In this document: positions 59,466-64,000 of the stretch, in pieces
Numbering within the stretch: position 1 is the stretch's first letter
Layout of the letters: each line of letters begins with the position of its first letter
NCBI GenBank assembly: GCA_023897205.1
Contig: JAHWDD010000003.1
Location: 3,661,665-3,725,664 of the forward strand
Length of the DNA stretch: 64,000 nucleotides
Direction of reading: 5' to 3'
Source of the DNA: Exophiala sp. HKRS030
Lineage: Eukaryota > Ascomycota > Eurotiomycetes > Chaetothyriales > Herpotrichiellaceae
Notes under the pieces: model-generated
Database searches by the model: none
What the model was told of the DNA's origin: nothing
Seen by the model: only the letters and a program-made list of their open reading frames with translations
Translations under genes and position numbers: made by a program

Positions 59466-61296
59466 ATGTCTTCCAACAGAATTCTCAAGCATTTCAACAA
59501 AAACCTCGGGTTGGCTTTCGCCGTAATTGCCATCTCTACTTTCAATTACGGATTTGACAATGCTGGATACTCCACAATACAGGCTATGGAAGCATTCCAG
59601 AGGCAGTTTGGGGAGATCAACCCTGACACCGGCCGATACCGACTACCCACCGTGTGGCTTTCGCTCTTTAACAGTCTACAGTTCATCGGGTTCGCGGCCG
59701 GCGTCTTTATCGGGAGCGTTGTCAGCCACCGATGGGGTCGGCGATGGTGTATGTTCAGCATGAGCGCGTGGGCCTTGATTCCAGCCACGATAGCCATCAC
59801 CTCAAACAGACCTGAACAAATCATGGCTGCTCGAGTTCTCAACTGTGAATATTGCATCCGACGCCCATGTAATGTATCTCTGACTCACATGATGCAGATA
59901 TATATACCGGAATGGAGCTGGCCGTGGTACCAGTGTATCAGTCCGAGATCATGCCATCCGCTATCCGAGGATTCACTGTTGGATCTTACCAACTCAGCCT
60001 TATGGTGTGTCGAGTCTCATTTGTCTGATACTGCTTCTCAGGCTCTAACATCTGAATTAGACTGGATCTCTCATTGTGAATTGTGTATGCAGAGGTACAA
60101 GCGAGCTGAAAGGAAATTCTTCTTGGCGGATTCCTCTCGGCCTATTCTACGTCGTCCCCAGCATTGTCATGGTCATGATTTTCACAATTCCTGAGGTAAT
60201 CAAAATCGTTATAACTTGGTAGCAAGAACCCCGTTAACCAAGCACTCTGCTAGTCACCTCGCTGGCTTTTGACCAAAGATAGAGTGGAAGACGCTCGAAC
60301 TTCGTTAGTCAAGCTAGGAGGCGGGAAGCTGCCTGAAGCTGAGATCGACGAACGACTATCTGCCCTCCAGTATGCCTTGAGGCAGGAAGCTGAGCAAGGC
60401 CGCTACACAGAACTGTTCAAAGGTGTCAATCTCAAAAGAACCGCTATTGTACTCGGAATGAATTTCTTTCACATGGCGACCGGCCAGGCTTTTGTTTCGT
60501 CATATGGTGCCATTTTTATTCGAGGCCTTGGAGGTATCAATCCTTTCAACATGACCGTTATCATTTCAATCTGCAATCTCACCGTTGTTTTTATTGCACT
60601 ATATCTCAATGATCGCGTTGGAAGACGGTAAGCTCTTTCCAAAATTTCGCTGTTACTCGGTTCCGAGAGGCTAAATTGAGACAACACAGACCACTCTTGA
60701 TGATAGGAACAGTCTGGCAGTTCACCGCGATCATCATCATGGGATCATTGGGGACTATCGCCCGCCCATCTTACTCGGTGAATGTTGCCGTTGTTTCCAT
60801 GCTGACAATATTTTCAACGGGCTACGTCTTTGCTTGGGCACCGTTGACGTTTGTTGTCACTACCGAGGTTCCTGCTCTTCGGCTTCGTGACGCTTCTCAA
60901 CGGACAGGCGCAATTCTCAACGTTGTAACCAAGTAAGTGAACATCATTACAGTCCTATCATGAACCTGATAGACTTACCAATTTTGATATAGCTTCGTTG
61001 TCAGTTTCTCCATTCCATACCTCCTCTACAAGCCCTATGCTGCTTTGGGATCCAAGGTAGGGTTCATTTTCGCAGGGACTCTCGTCCTCGCGTTTATTTT
61101 CACATACTTTTGTGTTCCTGAATGCAAAGGCAAATCTTTGGAAGAGATTGACCTCTTGTTCAATCAAGGCGTCAGTCTAAAGAACTTTGGAAAGAGTCGG
61201 CATCAGGAACAAGTGGAGGAGGATGGTTTGCGCGAAGCAGGTGTCACCAGTGAAAAATTTGCGATGACGAAGCATGAGGAAGATTTGAGAGTGTAA
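59466..61296 (+). CDS. MFS sugar transporter
   Basis: Six exons, 59466..59844, 59898..60004, 60061..60195, 60254..60627, 60690..60932 and 60993..61296, give 513 residues, intact, all introns 53-62 nt and in phase. Features of the sugar porter family: GFDNAGYSTIQ in helix 1, the VSHRWGRRWCMF loop with the G-R-[KR] signature, LNYIYTGMELAVVPVYQSEI, PESPRWLL at the end of the first half, the second-half repeat LYLNDRVGRRPLLMIG, a charged ending and the PECKGKSLEEIDLLF motif near the C-terminus. Twelve membrane helices are expected. It should import a hexose or oligosaccharide by proton symport. Given the GH3 neighbour and the divergent regulator, a beta-glucoside or disaccharide is likely, but the substrate cannot be read from sequence. 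Confidence 0.92.
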
Positions 61297-62169
61297 CCCT
61301 TGTTAAGGACGACAAGGACGACTTGAGCAAGCAGTCGTCATACTCGCAATCAATCCCTGGACTAGTTACAAGCACTTTCTGTATGATCCTCGTTGTCTGC
61401 TTCGTTAGGTGTCAACCTCATTGAAATCGTATCGATTTTGCTTCTCTCCTCTTTAGCAATGGATGTAACTTGACTGTGAGTCTGTCTGCATTTGTAGATC
61501 AATGCCTCGGATACATAGAATTTGGCCCTGAACCAGACTGCAGATCTCGAGCAGCAACAGCTATGAAGCACTCGACAGGTGGACCATACGTGAGCTCAAG
61601 GAAGACGAGTTGCGATAAGGCTGAACTCCTTTCCAACTCGAGACTCTTATCGCTCTTCGGATGTCTCCTAATCGCGGCGCCTCACCAGAGTGACCCATTA
61701 AGCCATTAACTGTGCGACCATGTCGCCAAGTTATAAGGCTGAAACCCTGGTGCCTTGGGGTTGTGATGAGGCGATAGATTTAGAATTGGCTGAGAAAATG
61801 GGGCTCAAGGAGTCGCTGTACGACCTCGGTCAGATGTTTGATGCTTTCGCAACCATTCTAAGCTCACGGCCGCGGCAATAAAAGGGGCAGAGAGATATTC
61901 GGAACGTGCGACGATGTAGGGAGTGGGATGAGCTGGTTGATTCTTATATCAGGGAGCCATGTTGAAGTGTACTCCGTGGAGGACTCGCTGTTTCTCTGCT
62001 AAGTACTCCACCGTATTTTCTGCGTGCGATGTTGATTTGATCCGATGACAAATTCTCCGCATGCGAACGACTTTCTGAGCTTCTGCATGTTGGGGTCATT
62101 GATCAAATTATCAATTGCAAGCCAGTTGCAACACCATTTTCCTCTCGTGCATCACGCCGGGGTGTAAAA
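61297..62169. other. Intergenic spacer, 873 bp
   Basis: Between the transporter and the SCO1-type gene, both on the plus strand. No gene or repeat was recognised. Confidence 0.6.
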
Positions 62170-63281
62170 ATGTCAGGCTCTATACCCTCCATCAGCCAGG
62201 CCGCTCGCCGCTTAGCGTTTTTATCGAACGCAAGCCGATCGAAAAGCACAACGACATCAATAACTTCACTACCACACTCGATCAGACCACTCTCCAAATC
62301 TGGCGCATACTCGTCTCGGCCTCAACCTCTATCACGACAATGTCTGATGATGAGAACACGAAACTTTTCATCATCGAGTGCAAGGCTGAAGGCCGGGGAT
62401 AAGCTGTACAGTCGCACAGGTGTACGTATGGCCGTTCGCGGTACGTCCCCCTTTGCATTCCCAATGTCTGACATAAGTCCATGCGCAAAAACAGCCTTTC
62501 TCATTCAGATCAGCGGCTCTTTTCGTCGGTGTCGGCGCCGGTATGGTGTTTTATTTTCAATATGAAAAGGCGAGGTTAGAAAGGAAGAGGATCGTGGAAA
62601 TGAGTAAAGGATATGGAAAGCCCAAGGTCGGCGGGCCGTTTCTTTTGAAAGACACCGAGGGGAACGAAGTGACGGAGAAGGATTTATTGGGGAAGTACTC
62701 TCTGGTAAGTTCCATGATAAGCAGACCCTGGTGTCTTTCGGATGCTATGGAGGGGTTGACAGGCTCGCTGACTGATGGTCTTCTGTTTACAGATATACTT
62801 TGGATTTAGTCATTGTCCAGATATTTGTCCAGACGAATTGGATAAAATGGGTGAGGCGATCGATATGATCCAAGAAAGAGCACCGAACACCCTCCAATCG
62901 ATATTCATCTCGTGCGATCCCAACCGCGATACACCAGAAGTTCTGCGGGCATACCTCAAAGAATTCCATCCATCGATAAAAGGACTGGCAGGAACATGGC
63001 AGCAAACAAAGGACGTGTGCAAACAGTACCGGGTATACTTTTCGACACCACCAGAGCTGACGCCGGGAGAGGAAGATTATCTGGTTGATCACAGTATATA
63101 CTTTTACGTTATGGACCCTGAAGGAGATTTTGTCGAATGTATCGGCAGACAGGACACACCAGAGAGTGCAGCGGCCATTGTGTTACAGCATGTCCGTGAT
63201 TGGCAAAAGGAAGGAAAGCCCATCGACACGACACCTTTGCCGTATCTGGCAGAGAAGAATCTCGCCAAGGCGGGGGCATGA
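62170..63281 (+). CDS. sco1: SCO1-type copper chaperone for cytochrome c oxidase
   Basis: Exons 62170..62440, 62514..62704 and 62793..63281 give 316 residues, intact. The N-terminus is Ser/Arg-rich without acids (MSGSIPSISQAARRLAFLS), a mitochondrial presequence, and is followed by one membrane helix (AALFVGVGAGMVFYF). The thioredoxin-like domain contains the copper motif FSHCPDICPDE (CxxxC) and the distant ligand histidine in LVDHSIYFYV, as well as ISCDPNRDTP and LTPGEEDYLVDHS, all as in Sco proteins. It sits in the inner mitochondrial membrane and delivers copper to the CuA site of Cox2. The acceptor before exon 2 is taken as ATCAG at 62513, the only phase-compatible choice. Nothing in the neighbourhood suggests a special role. 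Confidence 0.95.
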
Positions 63282-64000
63282 GGCGGGACCGAGGAGTGAG
63301 TGAAGGTACGGGAGCGTGTTATGAATGGCATGGTGACGGGGATAGGAAGAGCAACATCCAGGCAGACTTAAACCGGGGTTTGGATTGCAGATTAACTCCA
63401 CTTCTTCGACGTTGGTGATTGTATAGTATAGTATCGTATAGGGAGTAGTACTCTGTACATGGTACTCCTCAGCATCAGGTTCAGCTAATCCAATCATGTA
63501 CCACCACCAATAACGTGCACCAACATGAACGAAAAGAGCAAAGACACAAGCAACACACCCAGACACCTGCACACACAACATCTACAATGATGACTAGTGA
63601 TTAATGAGACAAACGATGTAGAGAAGAAAAACCCCCCCCCCGGCCGAAAACAAGAGCACGCCGTCGCCCAAGGTGCATAAAGGTGCCATCCAATCCGCAC
63701 GTTCCCCAGCCCCTTGAAATACATTGTCGAGCGATCAAGTTCTGCAAGGGGAAAGCGAAATTTCTACAACGGGAGATGCGACATGCAGGGGACATACTAG
63801 GGATCCGGAAAACACATAATTCTCCCCATCTGAGTGGGATCCAGGGATCTTTAAGGTGAGGCGGTGAGCAGTGGACGTGGCTCCAGTTGAGGTGCTCGAA
63901 TGCCATGTATTTTGTCGATTTTGGGGCCCTGGTTTTTGGCCAGCGAATTCTTTGACTTTTCTGGGGTTGGGCTCGTTCGTCAAGGGTGGAGGGGGGGGAT
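63282..64000. other. 3' flank of sco1 to window end
   Basis: Contains a run of ten C at 63632-63641. Open frames on either strand are short and have no recognisable domain, so no gene was called. Confidence 0.5.

Noticed and set aside
1..64000. CRISPR arrays, prophage, insertion sequences or transposon ORFs
   Set aside because: No spaced direct repeats, transposase, reverse transcriptase or integrase motifs were seen. This is a eukaryotic nuclear window.
1..64000. tRNA and rRNA genes
   Set aside because: A visual scan for T-arm consensus (GGTTCGA) found isolated hits, such as near 29948, that do not fold into a plausible T arm. A tRNAscan run would be decisive.

Overview
The window is nuclear DNA of a filamentous ascomycete (Pezizomycotina). 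The evidence is short GT-AG introns (mostly 47-66 nt), a fused lycopene cyclase/phytoene synthase gene, a HET-domain gene, fungal Zn2Cys6 regulators and long gene-poor spacers full of microsatellites. Class cannot be fixed by eye. Intron and exon borders below were read from the sequence and checked for reading phase. Family calls are by recognition, without database searches.

Layout. 1-6 kb: a protein kinase-ankyrin repeat gene (5' end outside the window), a decayed ankyrin pseudogene and a fungal-specific transcription factor. 6.6-14.6 kb: a short-chain dehydrogenase whose last exon lies behind a 618-nt low-complexity intron, a DUF3074 (START-like) coiled-coil protein and an unrecognised fungal protein. 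14.6-20 kb: a 5.4-kb gene desert. 20-24 kb: mitochondrial NADH-cytochrome b5 reductase (mcr1) and an NT-C2 (EEIG1/EHBP1-type) protein with two tiny first exons.

25-47 kb is the most interesting part, a carotenoid/retinal neighbourhood: a microbial opsin, phytoene desaturase (carB), bifunctional carRA and a carotenoid oxygenase (carX-like). Together these would make beta-carotene, cleave it to retinal and supply the opsin. Between them lie a secreted Cys-rich/Thr-rich surface protein, a hybrid histidine kinase divergent from carRA and a secreted class 3 lipase. By eye alignment the opsin keeps the Schiff-base lysine and its two aspartate counter-ions but has lost the proton-donor aspartate and several conserved pocket residues, so it may be a sensor and not a pump.

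47-64 kb: a HET-domain protein, a secreted amidohydrolase, and a probable beta-glucoside utilisation cluster: GH3 beta-glucosidase with PA14 insert, a regulator with two tandem Zn2Cys6 clusters, and a divergently transcribed MFS sugar transporter. A SCO1-type copper chaperone closes the window.

Caution on quality: six otherwise convincing genes carry eight reading-frame breaks in total, and every one is mended by adding a single base. Most lie at or beside a short run of one base. The uniform sign suggests undercalled bases in the assembly more than gene death, but this must be checked, above all for the carotenoid oxygenase.
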